Positions 18,323-27,784 of a stretch of 64,000 nt of DNA are shown here, one piece after another. Position 1 is the stretch's first letter, and every line of letters begins with the position of its first letter. Where the stretch lies: the NCBI RefSeq assembly GCF_030408615.1, contig NZ_CP047187.1:1302001-1366000 (forward strand), read 5' to 3'. Below the pieces are notes generated by a model. It had not been told where the DNA came from. It worked only from the letters and a program-made list of their open reading frames with translations, and did no database searches. Made by a program: the position numbers and the translations under genes. This DNA comes from Corynebacterium bovis DSM 20582 = CIP 54.80 (GTDB taxonomy: Bacteria > Actinomycetota > Actinomycetes > Mycobacteriales > Mycobacteriaceae).

Positions 18323-18819
18323 GCGGGGACGCCGCGGGGTCCCCGGACCGGCCGGGTGACGACGACCCGGGCCGCGGCCGGCGACTCGGGCTCGACGTCG
18401 GGACCGTGCGCATCGGCGTCGCGGTGAGCGACCCGGACGGGATCCTCGCCACGCCGGTGGAGACGGTGCGGGCCGAACCGGGCACCGGGGACCACCCGGG
18501 TCACGAGCTCGGCCGGATCCTCGACATCGCCGAGGACAACGCCGTCGTCGAGGTCGTCGTCGGTCTGCCTGTGACACTCCGGGGCCGGGACACGGCGAGC
18601 ACCCGCCGGGCGCGGGTGTACGCGGAGACGCTGCGGGAGGAGCTCGGGCCGTCGGTGCCGGTGCGGCTCGCCGACGAACGCCTGTCCACGATGGCGGCGA
18701 CGCAGGCCATGCAGGCGTCGGGTGTGTCGGCGAGGAAGGGCCGTGGCCGCATCGACCAGGCGGCCGCGGTGCACATTCTCCAGGGCTGGTTGGACGCGCG
18801 GAGGCGCACCATTTCGTGA
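18319..18819 (+). CDS. ruvX: RuvX/YqgF RNase H-fold nuclease (pre-16S rRNA processing)
   Basis: 166 residues. RNase H-like fold: first acidic strand [29 protein letters not shown], and DERLSTMAA with the final acidic helix [16 protein letters not shown]. The family trims 16S rRNA precursor and is usually paired with alaS and mltG, as here. Start GTG at 18319 overlaps the alaS stop by four bases; an N-terminal 25-residue Gly/Asp/Pro tail precedes the domain. Confidence 0.93.
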   Translation: MSGDAAGSPDRPGDDDPGRGRRLGLDVGTVRIGVAVSDPDGILATPVETVRAEPGTGDHPGHELGRILDIAEDNAVVEVVVGLPVTLRGRDTASTRRARVYAETLREELGPSVPVRLADERLSTMAATQAMQASGVSARKGRGRIDQAAAVHILQGWLDARRRTIS

Positions 18820-18860
18820 CTTTTGCCCGATCCGTGACAGAATAACGGAAGTGTAAAGAT
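18811..18860 (+). promoter_or_regulatory. AT-enriched promoter-like block before mltG
   Basis: A locally T/A-rich run (TTTTGCCC, AATAAC, TGTAAAGAT) that contrasts with its surroundings. TAAAGAT at 18854-18860 is the best -10 candidate, with GTGACA 14 bases before it. The mltG start is about 110 bases downstream. Confidence 0.4.
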
Positions 18861-18968
18861 CCGGATGCGACTACGGCACATGCGTGGGTACGGTGGCGAG
18901 GCTGCCGTGAGGCGGGTGCCGGACCGTCCGGCGATCCCCTGACCCGAGATGAAAGGCACAGGTCGTCC

Positions 18969-20153
18969 ATGCCGACTACGCGGAGCGCCGAACCGAAGTA
19001 CCGCCGCCGCCGACAGATGGCCGGAGCGCTGTCGATCGCACTGGTGGTGCTCCTCGTCGCCATCGGCGGCTACGTGTACTACGTCCGTGAGGTCGCCGCG
19101 ACCCGTGACTACGACGGCACCGGCAACGGCACCGTCGTCATGGTGCGCGTCGACCAGGGTGACTCGGTCGCCTCCCTCACCCAGGAGCTGCTCGACCGGA
19201 AGATCATCGGCAGCCGGGGTGCGATGCTCCAGGCCGCCGAGGAGTCGGAGCACTCCGGGTCCGGGGGGCTCCACGCCGGGTACTACCCGCTGCAGGAGAA
19301 GATGTCGGCGAAGGCGGTCATGGACACGCTCACCGACGAGTCGAAGCGCCGCGGTGTCGTCGACATCCCCAACGGCCTGCCCCTCGACGACGTCCGCGTC
19401 GTCGGCGGCGACACGCGCGAGGGCGTGCTCACGCTCATCTCCCGGCAGACGTGCGAGGGGACCGGGGACCGGGCGACGGACGCGACGTGCGTCACCCCCG
19501 AGGAGCTGAGCGACACGATCGCGCAGACCTCCCCGGAGGAGCTCGGTGTCCCGGCGTGGGCGGTCAAGCCCGTCTCGGCGCGCGGGGACGACCCGCGGCG
19601 CATCGAGGGCCTCATCGCCCCCGGCGTCCACCTCTTCGACCCGACGAGCGAGCCGAAGCAGATCATCCACGACATCGTCGCCTCCTCGGCCGAGACGTAC
19701 GAGGGCACGGGGCTCGAGCGCTCCGCGCAGTCGCTGGGGCTCACGCCGTACCAGGTCATCACCGCCGCCTCGCTCATCGAGCGGGAGGCCCCGGAGGGGG
19801 ACTTCGACAAGGTCGCCCGCGTGATCCTCAACCGCCTCCACGAGAACAAGAAGCTCGAGTTCGACTCGACGGTGAACTACAGCGTCGACGAGCAGGAGGT
19901 CGCGACGACCGACGAGGACCGTGCCCGCCGCACCCCGTGGAACACCTACGCCAAGGAGGGGCTGCCGGACACCCCGATCGCGTCGCCGGGGCTCCAGGCC
20001 CTCCACGCGATGGAGAACCCGGCCGACGGTGACTGGCTCTACTTCGTCACGGTCGACAAGGACGGCACGACGGTGTTCAACCGGGACTTCTCGGAGCACG
20101 AGAAGGCCATCGAGCAGTCCCGCCAGGGCGGCGTCCTCGACAGCGGGCGGTGA
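18969..20153 (+). CDS. mltG: Endolytic murein transglycosylase MltG (YceG-like)
   Basis: 394 residues. Short basic N-terminus, one transmembrane helix (about 18-38), then the extracytoplasmic LysM-like and YceG domains. The catalytic Glu is E271 in ASLIERE, followed by FDKVARVILNRL and LEFDSTVNY, the family signatures; TPWNTY and LPDTPIASPG follow near the C-terminus. It cleaves nascent glycan strands and sets their length. GAAAGG precedes the ATG at a longish distance. Its stop overlaps the aroE GTG start. Confidence 0.95.
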   Translation: MPTTRSAEPKYRRRRQMAGALSIALVVLLVAIGGYVYYVREVAATRDYDGTGNGTVVMVRVDQGDSVASLTQELLDRKIIGSRGAMLQAAEESEHSGSGGLHAGYYPLQEKMSAKAVMDTLTDESKRRGVVDIPNGLPLDDVRVVGGDTREGVLTLISRQTCEGTGDRATDATCVTPEELSDTIAQTSPEELGVPAWAVKPVSARGDDPRRIEGLIAPGVHLFDPTSEPKQIIHDIVASSAETYEGTGLERSAQSLGLTPYQVITAASLIEREAPEGDFDKVARVILNRLHENKKLEFDSTVNYSVDEQEVATTDEDRARRTPWNTYAKEGLPDTPIASPGLQALHAMENPADGDWLYFVTVDKDGTTVFNRDFSEHEKAIEQSRQGGVLDSGR

Positions 20154-21073
20154 CCGACGTGACGGACGGTGACGCCCACGGCGGCCCCGCGACGCCGGGG
20201 GTCCTCGACGTCGACGGGTTCCTCACCCTCGCCGCGCACCGCACGCAGGTGTGCGCCGTCCTCGGCCGGCCGGTGGACCACTCCCGGTCGCCGGAGCTGC
20301 ACCAGGCCGGCTACCGGGCGCTCGGTCTCGTCGACGCGACGTACGAGCGGGTGGAGGCCGGCGAGGCCCAGGAGATCCGCCGGCTCCTCACGGACGCCCC
20401 GGCGTCGGTCCGCGGGTTCTCCGTGACGATGCCGGGCAAGGCCGCGGCCCACGACCTCGCCGACGAGATCACGGACCGCGCCGCGCTCATCGGCTCGGCG
20501 AACACCCTGGTCCCCCTCGACGGACCCGACGGGCGCCGCTGGCTGGCGGACAACACCGACGTCGACGGCCTCGTCGCGTGTCTCGACCATGTCGCCCCGG
20601 GGGAGGCGCTGCGGGGGCGCACGGCCGTCATCGTCGGCAACGGGGGGACGGCGCGGCCGGCGGTCGCGGCGGTCGCGGCCGCGGGGGCACGGGCGGTGAC
20701 CGTCGCGGCGCGCTCGGAGCGGGCGTTGAACCTGCAGACCCTCGTGGAGTCCTACGGCATGGACTTCGACTGGGTGCGGCTCGACGACCCGGCGGTCGAC
20801 GCGCACTGCGCCGGTGCCGCGGTCGTCGTCTCGACGGTGCCGGAGGCGGGCGCGGCCCCGCACGCCGATGCGTTCGTCCGGGCCGGCGCGGTCGTCGACG
20901 TCATCTACGACCCGTACCCCACGACGCTCCAGGCGACCGCGCTGCGTCGCGGGGTCCCGGTCGCGGACGGCCTGCGAATGCTCGCGGGCCAGGCGGAGGA
21001 GCAGCTCCGGCTGTTCACGGGGCACCGGGCCCCGGAGGGTGAGATGCTGAGGGCGGTGCTCGCCGGACGGTGA
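20150..21073 (+). CDS. aroE: Shikimate dehydrogenase
   Basis: 307 residues. Shikimate-binding PVDHSRSPELHQAGY, FSVTMPGK with the catalytic Lys, NTDVDG, and the nucleotide-binding loop GNGGTARPA followed by ARS, the NADP-type basic site. It reduces 3-dehydroshikimate to shikimate. GTG at 20150 overlaps the mltG stop (GTGA). An N-terminal extension of about 30 residues precedes the family start. First of five chorismate-pathway genes in this block. Confidence 0.95.
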   Translation: MTDVTDGDAHGGPATPGVLDVDGFLTLAAHRTQVCAVLGRPVDHSRSPELHQAGYRALGLVDATYERVEAGEAQEIRRLLTDAPASVRGFSVTMPGKAAAHDLADEITDRAALIGSANTLVPLDGPDGRRWLADNTDVDGLVACLDHVAPGEALRGRTAVIVGNGGTARPAVAAVAAAGARAVTVAARSERALNLQTLVESYGMDFDWVRLDDPAVDAHCAGAAVVVSTVPEAGAAPHADAFVRAGAVVDVIYDPYPTTLQATALRRGVPVADGLRMLAGQAEEQLRLFTGHRAPEGEMLRAVLAGR

Positions 21074-21205
21074 GCCCGTGCGGGGGGCGGCCGGTCGGGG
21101 ACCGGCGGGGTGCGGAGGCCGCGGGACCGGTGGGACAGGCCCGGGGCGGAAGTGCCGGGCCCGGGGGCGGGGGAGAACCGACGGTGGGGACGAACGGGGG
21201 ACGGG

Positions 21206-21685
21206 ATGTCGTGGGTCATGGCCGGCTGGGCCGGTGCGCTGGTGTGGAGTGTCGCGCTCGTCGTCGTGGACGTGCGCTCACTCCGGCTTCCCGACGCCCT
21301 CACGCTGCCGGCGGTCCCGGTCGCGGTGGTGCTCGCCGTCGTCACGGGGCACCCCTGGGCGGTGGCCGGGGGCCTCGGGTGGGCGGCCGCGGGGCTCGTC
21401 CCGGGGGCGCTGAGCCCGCGGGCGCGGGTCGGGGGCGGTGACGTCAAGCTCGGACTGTCCCTCGGCACCGTCGCCGTCGTGGCCGCCGGACCCGCGGGGT
21501 GGGTGGGGGCGGTCGGCGGGGCGTCGGTCGTGACCCTCGCGCTCGCCCTCGGCGGGGGCGGGGGGCGGCGTCGACCCCCGGGACCGGGACCGGGACGGCC
21601 CGTGACGGTCGTGCCCCACGGCCCCGGGATGGTCCTCGCGACATGGGCGGTGGTGCTCGCGGCCGGGTACGTGCCGGCGTGGTGA
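21206..21685 (+). CDS. Minimal A24 prepilin peptidase-like membrane protein
   Basis: 159 residues, four to five hydrophobic segments. The two catalytic Asp of aspartic prepilin peptidases are present: D22/D30 region VVDVRSLRLPDALT and D79 in GGGDVKLG (GxGD motif). It lacks the N-terminal methyltransferase/zinc domain of full PilD, as do TadV/FppA-like short forms. No pilin or secretion-ATPase gene is nearby; its place between aroE and aroC is a known actinobacterial arrangement. Substrate therefore unknown. ATG at 21206 with a GGGGGACGGG purine-rich stretch before it. Confidence 0.85.
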   Translation: MSWVMAGWAGALVWSVALVVVDVRSLRLPDALTLPAVPVAVVLAVVTGHPWAVAGGLGWAAAGLVPGALSPRARVGGGDVKLGLSLGTVAVVAAGPAGWVGAVGGASVVTLALALGGGGGRRRPPGPGPGRPVTVVPHGPGMVLATWAVVLAAGYVPAW

Positions 21686-21727
21686 CCACCGGGGGAGCCG
21701 ACTGTTCCGCGGCGACACGGTTCGTGA

Positions 21728-21733
21728 GACAAT
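21728..21733 (+). promoter_or_regulatory. Leaderless-type -10 box for aroC
   Basis: GACAAT, then six bases, then the aroC ATG, with no ribosome binding site between. The hexamer is a weaker match than the others. Confidence 0.4.
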
Positions 21734-21739
21734 GCGACC

Positions 21740-22954
21740 ATGCTTCGATGGACGACAGCGGGAGAGTCCCACGGCCAGGCCCTCATCGCCCTGGTCGAGA
21801 ACATGGTCGCGGGCGTGCCGGTGACCCGCGACGAGGTGTCGCGGCAGCTGGCCCGCCGCCGCCTCGGGTACGGACGGGGGGCACGGATGTCCTTCGAGGC
21901 GGACGAGGTGACCCTCGTCGGCGGCGTCCGCCACGGCCTGACCCTCGGCAGCCCCGTGGCGGTCATGATCGGCAACACCGAATGGCCGAAGTGGACGACC
22001 GTCATGTCGGCCGACCCCCTCGACATGTCCGACCCGGAGGTCGCCAGGGAGATGGAGGGGGCGCGCGCCGCCCGCCTCACCCGCCCGCGTCCGGGCCACG
22101 CCGACTTCGCCGGGATGCTGAAGTACGGGCACACGGAGGCCCGCCCGGTCCTCGAACGGTCGTCGGCGCGGGAGACCGCCGCCCGCGTGGCCGCCGGCAC
22201 CGTCGCCCGGTCCCTCCTCCGGGAGGTCACGGGGGCGGAGGTCGTCAGCCACGTCATCTCGATCGGCCGGAGCACCCCGGCGGCGGGCCGGACGCCGACG
22301 CCCGCCGACGTCGACGCCGTCGACGCCTCGCCCGTGCGGACCCTCGACCCGGAGGCGGAGCGGTCGATGATCGCGGAGATCGACGCCGCGAAGAAGTCGG
22401 GGGACACCCTCGGCGGGATCGTCGAGGTCGTCGTCGACGGCCTGCCCGTCGGCCTCGGCAGCCACGTCAGCGCCGACCGGCGGCTCGACGGCCGCCTCGC
22501 CGGCGCGCTCATGAGCATCCAGGCGTTCAAGGGCGTCGAGATCGGCGACGGGATCGAGGAGGCCCGCCGCCGCGGGTCCGAGGCCCACGACGAGATCGAC
22601 GCCGCGCCCGACGGGGGCGTGACCCGGCGGTCGAACCGGGCCGGCGGCCTGGAAGGGGGCATGACGAACGGGGAGCAGCTGCGGGTGCGCGCTGCGATGA
22701 AGCCGATCTCGACCGTGCCCCGGGCCCTGGCGACGGTGGACATGGACACCGGCGCCGCCGCGTCGGGGATCCACCAGCGCTCCGACGTCTGCGCCGTCCC
22801 GGCGGCGGCGGTCGTCGCGGAGTCGGTCGTCGCCCTCGAACTGGCGCGGGCGCTGCTCGAGTCCTTCGGCGGGGACAGCCTCGAGCAGACCCGGCGGAAC
22901 TACCGGGCGTACCTCGACGAGGTCGCCGGCCGACTCGACTGGAGCGACCGGTGA
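21740..22954 (+). CDS. aroC: Chorismate synthase
   Basis: 404 residues, usual length. Signatures: [25 protein letters not shown] start, FMN site [40 protein letters not shown], and the C-terminal [14 protein letters not shown]. Converts ESP-3-phosphate (EPSP) to chorismate using reduced FMN. The stop overlaps the aroK GTG start. Probably leaderless transcript (see -10 at 21728). Confidence 0.97.
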   Translation: MLRWTTAGESHGQALIALVENMVAGVPVTRDEVSRQLARRRLGYGRGARMSFEADEVTLVGGVRHGLTLGSPVAVMIGNTEWPKWTTVMSADPLDMSDPEVAREMEGARAARLTRPRPGHADFAGMLKYGHTEARPVLERSSARETAARVAAGTVARSLLREVTGAEVVSHVISIGRSTPAAGRTPTPADVDAVDASPVRTLDPEAERSMIAEIDAAKKSGDTLGGIVEVVVDGLPVGLGSHVSADRRLDGRLAGALMSIQAFKGVEIGDGIEEARRRGSEAHDEIDAAPDGGVTRRSNRAGGLEGGMTNGEQLRVRAAMKPISTVPRALATVDMDTGAAASGIHQRSDVCAVPAAAVVAESVVALELARALLESFGGDSLEQTRRNYRAYLDEVAGRLDWSDR

Positions 22955-23490
22955 GCCCCCGGGCGGTGCTCGTCGGCCTCCCCGGCGCGGGGAAGTCGAC
23001 CATCGGCCGCCGGCTGTCGCACGCGCTGAACGTCCCCGTCGTCGACACCGACGACCTCATCGAGGCCGCCGAGGGCATGACCTGCGGCGAGATCTTCGCC
23101 CGACGGGGGGAGCCGTACTTCCGGGACCGCGAGGAGTCCGCGGTCCGTGACGCCCTCGCCACCGACGGCATCGTCTCCCTCGGCGGGGGGTCGGTGCTCT
23201 CCGCGGCGACGCGGGCGGCGCTCGCCGACCACCTCGTCGTCCACCTCCACATCACCCCGGAGGAGGGCATCCGCCGGACGGTCGCCGCCGGTGGCCGCCC
23301 CCTGCTCGAGGCCCCCGACCCCGAGGCCCGGTACCGGGAGCTCGCCGACGAACGGCAGCACCTCTACGAGGAGGTGGCGACGGTGACCGTCCACGGCGAC
23401 GGCAAGGAGCCGCAGCGCGTCGTCACGGACATCCTCCGCTTCATCGACGAGATCACGTGCGACGCCGCGTCCGGGGAGGCCGCCCGATGA
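22951..23490 (+). CDS. aroK: Shikimate kinase
   Basis: 179 residues. P-loop GLPGAGKST (residues 9-17), shikimate-binding DTDDLIE, the [12 protein letters not shown] segment, GGGSV and the lid Arg region AGGRPLL. Phosphorylates shikimate at O3. GTG start overlaps the aroC stop; its own stop overlaps the aroB ATG (ATGA). Confidence 0.96.
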   Translation: MSPRAVLVGLPGAGKSTIGRRLSHALNVPVVDTDDLIEAAEGMTCGEIFARRGEPYFRDREESAVRDALATDGIVSLGGGSVLSAATRAALADHLVVHLHITPEEGIRRTVAAGGRPLLEAPDPEARYRELADERQHLYEEVATVTVHGDGKEPQRVVTDILRFIDEITCDAASGEAAR

Positions 23491-24674
23491 CCGGCGCGGA
23501 CCGGACCGGGGCGGCGCCGGGCCCGGGCGGGGTCCGGACCGTCACGGTCGCGACCGCGAACCCGTACCCCGTGCACATCGGCCGGGGGGCGACGCAGCTG
23601 CTCGCCCCGGCGGTCGCGGACCTGGGGGCCGCCCGGGCCGTCGTCGTGCACCAGCCGGCGCTCGCCGGGACGGCGCGGCGGGTGTGCGCGGAGCTCGAGC
23701 GGCAGGGCCTGGCGGCCACGACCCACGAGCTGCCGGACGCGGAGGACGGCAAGACCGTCGCGGCCGCGTCCGCGTGCTGGGACACGTGCGCCCGCCACGG
23801 CCTGACCCGGCGGGACGTCGTCGTCGGCGTCGGCGGCGGGGCGGCGACGGACGTCGCGGGGTTCGTCGCGGCGACGTGGATGCGCGGCGTGCCGGTCGTC
23901 CAGTACCCGACGACGCTGCTCGCGATGGTCGACGCCGCCGTCGGGGGGAAGACCGGCATCAACACCGCGGCGGGGAAGAACCTCGTGGGGGCCTTCCACG
24001 AGCCGTCCGCCGTCATCGCGGACATCGACGTGCTCGACACGCTGCCCCGGCGGGAGCTCGTCGCGGGGAGCGCGGAGATCATCAAGGCGGGGTTCATCGC
24101 CGACCCGGCCATCCTCGCGCTCTACGAGGCCGACCCCGCGGCCGCCCTCGACCCCGACGGCACCCTGCCCGAACTCGTCGAGCGCGCGGTGCAGGTCAAG
24201 GCGTCCGTCGTCGCCTCCGACCTCCACGAGGCGGGGCTCCGGGAGATCCTCAACTACGGCCACACCTACGGTCACGCGGTGGAGCACCACGAGCAGTACC
24301 GGTGGCGGCACGGCGACGCGGTGGCGGTCGGGATGGTCTTCGAGGCCGAGCTCGCCCGGGCCGCGGGCCTGCTGTCCGCCGGGGCCGTCGACCGGCACCG
24401 CCGCATCCTGCGCTCGGTGGGGCTGCCGGTGTCCTACGACGGGGCGGACCTCGCGACGCTGACGACGGCGATGGGCCGGGACAAGAAGAACCGCGGCGCC
24501 GCCATCCGGTTCGTCGTCCTCCGGGACGTCCCGGGAGGGGGGACCGAACCGACCCGGCTCGACGGGCCGGACCCCGACCTGCTCGCCGCGGCGTACGCTG
24601 CGACAGCGGGAGCCGCCCCGGTACCGGGCGGTGACGCACCGACGTCCCGGGAGGGACACGGAGAGGACGAGTGA
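23487..24674 (+). CDS. aroB: 3-dehydroquinate synthase
   Basis: 395 residues. NAD-binding [22 protein letters not shown], substrate/Zn region [19 protein letters not shown], the Zn ligands in the helix EIIKAGFI and [13 protein letters not shown] ... [11 protein letters not shown]. Converts DAHP to dehydroquinate. ATG at 23487 overlaps the aroK stop (ATGA); an upstream GTG at 23457 is less likely. The last 25 residues are a Gly/Pro/Glu-rich tail that carries the aroQ ribosome binding site. Confidence 0.96.
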   Translation: MTGADRTGAAPGPGGVRTVTVATANPYPVHIGRGATQLLAPAVADLGAARAVVVHQPALAGTARRVCAELERQGLAATTHELPDAEDGKTVAAASACWDTCARHGLTRRDVVVGVGGGAATDVAGFVAATWMRGVPVVQYPTTLLAMVDAAVGGKTGINTAAGKNLVGAFHEPSAVIADIDVLDTLPRRELVAGSAEIIKAGFIADPAILALYEADPAAALDPDGTLPELVERAVQVKASVVASDLHEAGLREILNYGHTYGHAVEHHEQYRWRHGDAVAVGMVFEAELARAAGLLSAGAVDRHRRILRSVGLPVSYDGADLATLTTAMGRDKKNRGAAIRFVVLRDVPGGGTEPTRLDGPDPDLLAAAYAATAGAAPVPGGDAPTSREGHGEDE

Positions 24675-25153
24675 TGGACGCACAGACGGGCACGGCCGGA
24701 CCGCGACGCACGGTGACGGTCGTCAACGGGCCGAACCTCGACCGGCTCGGCACCCGGCAGCCGGACGTGTACGGCGCGACGACGCTCGCCGACGTCGAGG
24801 ACGCGCTCCGCCGGCTCGGGGAGGAGCTCGGGGTCGCCGTCGAGTGCCACCAGTCGAACCACGAGGGCGACCTCGTCGACGTCATCCACGCCGCCGCGGA
24901 CGCGGGCAACCCGGTCATCGTCAACGCCGGGGGCCTGACCCACACCTCGGTCGTCCTCCGGGACGCCCTCGCCGAGGTCGCCGCCGGCGCGGGGTTCATC
25001 GAGGTCCACATCTCGAACGTCCACGCCCGGGAGGAGTTCCGGCACCGCAGCCTCCTGTCCCCGCTCGCCGCCGGGGTGATCGTCGGGTTGGGGACCGACG
25101 GTTACGCCCTCGCGCTGCGGTACTGGGCCGCCCACGCCGGCGACGACCGGTGA
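24674..25153 (+). CDS. aroQ: Type II 3-dehydroquinate dehydratase
   Basis: 159 residues. Type II signatures: [17 protein letters not shown] with the catalytic Tyr, [29 protein letters not shown] and [14 protein letters not shown] with the catalytic His. Dehydrates dehydroquinate to dehydroshikimate. ATG at 24674 overlaps the aroB stop (TGATG), with GAGAGGACGAG ahead; a GTG at 24671 is an alternative giving one extra residue. Confidence 0.96.
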   Translation: MDAQTGTAGPRRTVTVVNGPNLDRLGTRQPDVYGATTLADVEDALRRLGEELGVAVECHQSNHEGDLVDVIHAAADAGNPVIVNAGGLTHTSVVLRDALAEVAAGAGFIEVHISNVHAREEFRHRSLLSPLAAGVIVGLGTDGYALALRYWAAHAGDDR

Positions 25154-25220
25154 GGCGCCCGCGACGACGCCCCCGGCCGTGACAGACAGACCCCTTGACC
25201 GACCGTTCCAGGAGGAACAC

Positions 25221-26315
25221 ATGACCGAGAACCAGGCACCGTCCCCGTCGACCGCCCCCGCCCCGGACCACGCGGCCCGCCGCCGGGCCGTCGGACGGCG
25301 GATCGCCGCCGCCGGCGCGCACCAGCTGCTCGTGACGGACCTCATGAACGTCCGCTACCTCACGGGCTTCACCGGCTCGAACGCCGCGCTGCTCCTCGCG
25401 ACCGACGGCGAGGGCGTCATCGCGACGGACGGCCGGTACGACACCCAGGTCCGCCAGCAGACGTCCGGCCTCGACATCCGCATCACCCGGGACCTGTTCC
25501 GGGAGCTCACGGCCGCCGCCGGCGACGAGGCCGTCCACATCGAGCCGCAGCTCGCCGTCGGCCGGGCGCGGGACCTCGGGGACCCGGAGATCCTCGGCGG
25601 GACGGTCGAGGCCGAGCGCCTCGTCAAGGACGACGCGGAGCTCGCCGCGCTCACCGCCGCGGGCGAACTCGCCGACGCGGTGTTCGTCGAGTTCATCGAG
25701 GCCGGGGGCATCCGGGAGGGGATCACGGAGATCGAGGCCGCCGCCGACCTCGAGCACCGGCTGCGCCGGGCCGGGGCGGACGGGCTGAGCTTCGACACGA
25801 TCCTCGCCTCCGGCACGAACGCGGCGAAGCCCCACGCGGGGGTGTCCCGGGAGCGGATCGTCCCCGGACTCGTCACCGTCGATTTCGGGGTGTACCTCGA
25901 CGGCTACGCCTCCGACGAGACCCGCACCGTGTGCGTCGGGGAGCCAGACGCCCGCAGCCGGGAGCTGTTCGACCTCGTCCACACGGCGTTCACCGCCGGG
26001 GTGCAGACCCTCGCCCCGGGTGTCGCCGGGCGTGACGTCGACGCCGCCGCCCGGCGGGTCATCGCCGACGCGGGCTACGGGGAGTACTTCGTGCACTCCA
26101 CGGGGCACGGCGTCGGGCTCGACGTCCACGAGGCGCCGTCGGCGTCGACCCGCGCGGCGGACCGGGACGTGCTCCGCGAGGGCATGACCCTCACCGTCGA
26201 ACCGGGCGTGTACCTCCCCGGTGAGACGGGCCTGCGCATCGAGAACACCTACATCATCACCGCCGACGGCGCGCGGACCTGCAACCCGTCGCCGACGGAG
26301 CTCAGGGTCGTCTGA
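25221..26315 (+). CDS. pepQ: Xaa-Pro aminopeptidase/dipeptidase (M24, PepQ)
   Basis: 364 residues. N-terminal creatinase-like domain ([18 protein letters not shown]) and M24 pita-bread domain with the five metal ligands in [17 protein letters not shown] (two Asp), [12 protein letters not shown] (His), [10 protein letters not shown] (Glu) and LRIENTYI (Glu). Releases residues N-terminal to Pro. ATG at 25221 is fixed by AGGAGG six bases upstream. It precedes efp, a common pairing in Gram-positives; both deal with proline-containing chains. Confidence 0.94.
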   Translation: MTENQAPSPSTAPAPDHAARRRAVGRRIAAAGAHQLLVTDLMNVRYLTGFTGSNAALLLATDGEGVIATDGRYDTQVRQQTSGLDIRITRDLFRELTAAAGDEAVHIEPQLAVGRARDLGDPEILGGTVEAERLVKDDAELAALTAAGELADAVFVEFIEAGGIREGITEIEAAADLEHRLRRAGADGLSFDTILASGTNAAKPHAGVSRERIVPGLVTVDFGVYLDGYASDETRTVCVGEPDARSRELFDLVHTAFTAGVQTLAPGVAGRDVDAAARRVIADAGYGEYFVHSTGHGVGLDVHEAPSASTRAADRDVLREGMTLTVEPGVYLPGETGLRIENTYIITADGARTCNPSPTELRVV

Positions 26316-26324
26316 CGCGGCTGC

Positions 26325-26330
26325 TAGACT
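26325..26330 (+). promoter_or_regulatory. -10 box for efp
   Basis: TAGACT ten bases after the pepQ stop; the efp start follows about 45 bases later with GAGGGAG as ribosome binding site. Confidence 0.55.
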
Positions 26331-26375
26331 GTACCGCTGTCTCACCGTCCAACATCCACCCAGAGGGAGTGTCAC

Positions 26376-26939
26376 GTGGCAACCACCGCGGATTTCAAGA
26401 ACGGCATCGTGCTGAAGCTGGACAACAAGCTGCAGCAGATCATCGAGTTCCAGCACGTCAAGCCGGGCAAGGGGCCCGCGTTCGTCCGCACGAAGCTCAA
26501 GGACGTCGTCTCCGGGAAGACCGTGGACAAGACGTTCAACGCCGGCGTCAAGGTCGAGATCGCGACCGTCGACCGGCGTGACATGACCTTCCTCTACAAC
26601 GACGGCACGAACTACGTCCTCATGGACGACAAGAACTACGACCAGGTCGAGCTGCCGCCGCACCTCATGGGTGACGGCGCGCGCTTCCTCCTCGACAACT
26701 CCCCGGTCCAGGTCTCCTTCCACGACGGCGAGCCGCTCTTCGCCGAGCTGCCCGTCTCCGTCGAGCTCACGGTCCAGCACACCGACCCGGGCCTGCAGGG
26801 CGACCGCTCCACGGGCGGCACGAAGCCGGCGACCCTCGAGACCGGCGCCGAGGTCCAGGTGCCGCTGTTCATCGAGACGGGCAACGTCGTGAAGATCGAC
26901 ACCCGCGACGGTTCCTACCTGTCCCGCGTGAACTCCTGA
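26376..26939 (+). CDS. efp: Translation elongation factor P
   Basis: 187 residues, three beta-barrel domains. The domain I loop reads KPGKGPAF with the tip Lys at residue 32; C-terminal signature [14 protein letters not shown]. Relieves ribosome stalling at poly-Pro, which matters in a proteome as Pro-rich as this one. GTG start. nusB follows 14 bases later, so the two are probably cotranscribed. Confidence 0.97.
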   Translation: MATTADFKNGIVLKLDNKLQQIIEFQHVKPGKGPAFVRTKLKDVVSGKTVDKTFNAGVKVEIATVDRRDMTFLYNDGTNYVLMDDKNYDQVELPPHLMGDGARFLLDNSPVQVSFHDGEPLFAELPVSVELTVQHTDPGLQGDRSTGGTKPATLETGAEVQVPLFIETGNVVKIDTRDGSYLSRVNS

Positions 26940-26953
26940 TTCGGCGGGACACG

Positions 26954-27661
26954 GTGACTGACCAGCCGAACACGTACAAGCGGAAGGGCTCCCGCCACAA
27001 GGCCCGGCAGCGCGCGGTCGACCTCCTCTTCGAGGCGGAGTTCCGGGACGTCGACCCGGTGGAGATCGCCCACGAGCGCATCGAACTCTCGCGTGACCAG
27101 GCCAACCAGGTCCGTCCGGTGTCCGACTACACCCTCCGGGTCGTCGAGGGGGTCGCGACGGGTCTCGACGAGATCGACGCCGCGATCGCCGGGCACCTGT
27201 CCAGCGAGTGGAGTCTCGACCGGCTCCCGGCCGTCGACCGGGCGGTCCTGCGCGTCAGCGTCTGGGAGCTGACGGAGAACCCGGAGGTGCCCGACCGCGT
27301 GGCGATGTCCGAGGGGATCGCCCTCGCCGAGGAGTACTGCCACGACAAGGCCCCCGGCTACGTCAACGCCGTCCTCGACGGCATCGCCCGCGAGGTGCGT
27401 GACCGGCGCGACGCGGCGGCCGCGGACCGTCAGGCGGCGGAGGATCTCGCCCTCGCGGACGCGGCCGCGGCCCGCCGGGAGGTGGAGGCGGCGGTCGACG
27501 CGCTCGTCGACACGTCGGACGAGACCGGCGGGAGCGGGGACGCCGACGCCGGCACCGGGGCCGGGGCGGACGCGACCGGCACGGACGCGACCGGCACAGC
27601 CGCGACAGACGGCACCACCGGGACCGGCCCGGAGGGGGAGACCGGGGGACCGCAGGCCTGA
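26954..27661 (+). CDS. nusB: Transcription antitermination factor NusB with long C-terminal extension
   Basis: 235 residues. Residues about 8-145 are a complete NusB helical domain (KARQRAVDLLFEAEFRD, RLPAVDRAVLRVSVWEL, AISEGIALAEEYC-like MSEGIALAEEYCHDKAPGYVNAVLD). Beyond it lie about 90 extra residues: a charged Ala/Arg/Glu/Asp helix (about 146-180) then a Thr/Gly/Asp/Ala-rich tail. Standard NusB is about 140-160 residues. It binds boxA RNA with NusE for rRNA antitermination. GTG start. Confidence 0.93.
   Translation: MTDQPNTYKRKGSRHKARQRAVDLLFEAEFRDVDPVEIAHERIELSRDQANQVRPVSDYTLRVVEGVATGLDEIDAAIAGHLSSEWSLDRLPAVDRAVLRVSVWELTENPEVPDRVAMSEGIALAEEYCHDKAPGYVNAVLDGIAREVRDRRDAAAADRQAAEDLALADAAAARREVEAAVDALVDTSDETGGSGDADAGTGAGADATGTDATGTAATDGTTGTGPEGETGGPQA
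27572..27601 (+). repeat. 15-bp tandem repeat in nusB tail
   Basis: GCGACCGGCACGGAC followed by GCGACCGGCACAGCC, encoding ATGTD-ATGTA in the disordered NusB tail. Confidence 0.65.
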
Positions 27662-27664
27662 GAC

Positions 27665-27692
27665 GGCACCGGGGGAGGGGGACCCCCGTGCC
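27665..27692 (+). terminator. Hairpin after nusB
   Basis: GGCAC(C)GGGGG pairs with CCCCCGTGCC (10 bp with one bulge) directly after the nusB stop. No T-tract follows; it separates nusB from the pyr operon promoter. Confidence 0.55.
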
Positions 27693-27703
27693 GGGCGGGG
27701 TGG

Positions 27704-27709
27704 TAGACT
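27704..27709 (+). promoter_or_regulatory. -10 box of the pyr operon
   Basis: TAGACT, 75 bases before the pyrR ATG and just ahead of the leader hairpins. Confidence 0.55.
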
Positions 27710-27721
27710 CCTGGCCTGAAG

Positions 27722-27780
27722 ACTGACGACCGTCAGTGGACATCCTTTAACGGACCGCACTGTGAGGCGGGGAAGGAGGT
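27722..27780 (+). promoter_or_regulatory. PyrR-binding leader that can sequester the pyrR ribosome binding site
   Basis: A first hairpin (ACTGAC/GTCAGT, 27722-27737) is followed by CCGC/GCGG (27755-27758 with 27767-27770) whose loop carries CTGTGAGG (27760-27767), matching the PyrR loop consensus CNGNGAGG. An outer pairing TCCTT (27743-27747) with AAGGA (27773-27777) would bury the Shine-Dalgarno AAGGAGG. Known: mycobacterial PyrR represses translation of its own operon when UMP/UTP is high. This arrangement fits that mode rather than transcription attenuation, because no terminator follows. Confidence 0.72.
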
Positions 27781-27784
27781 CACG

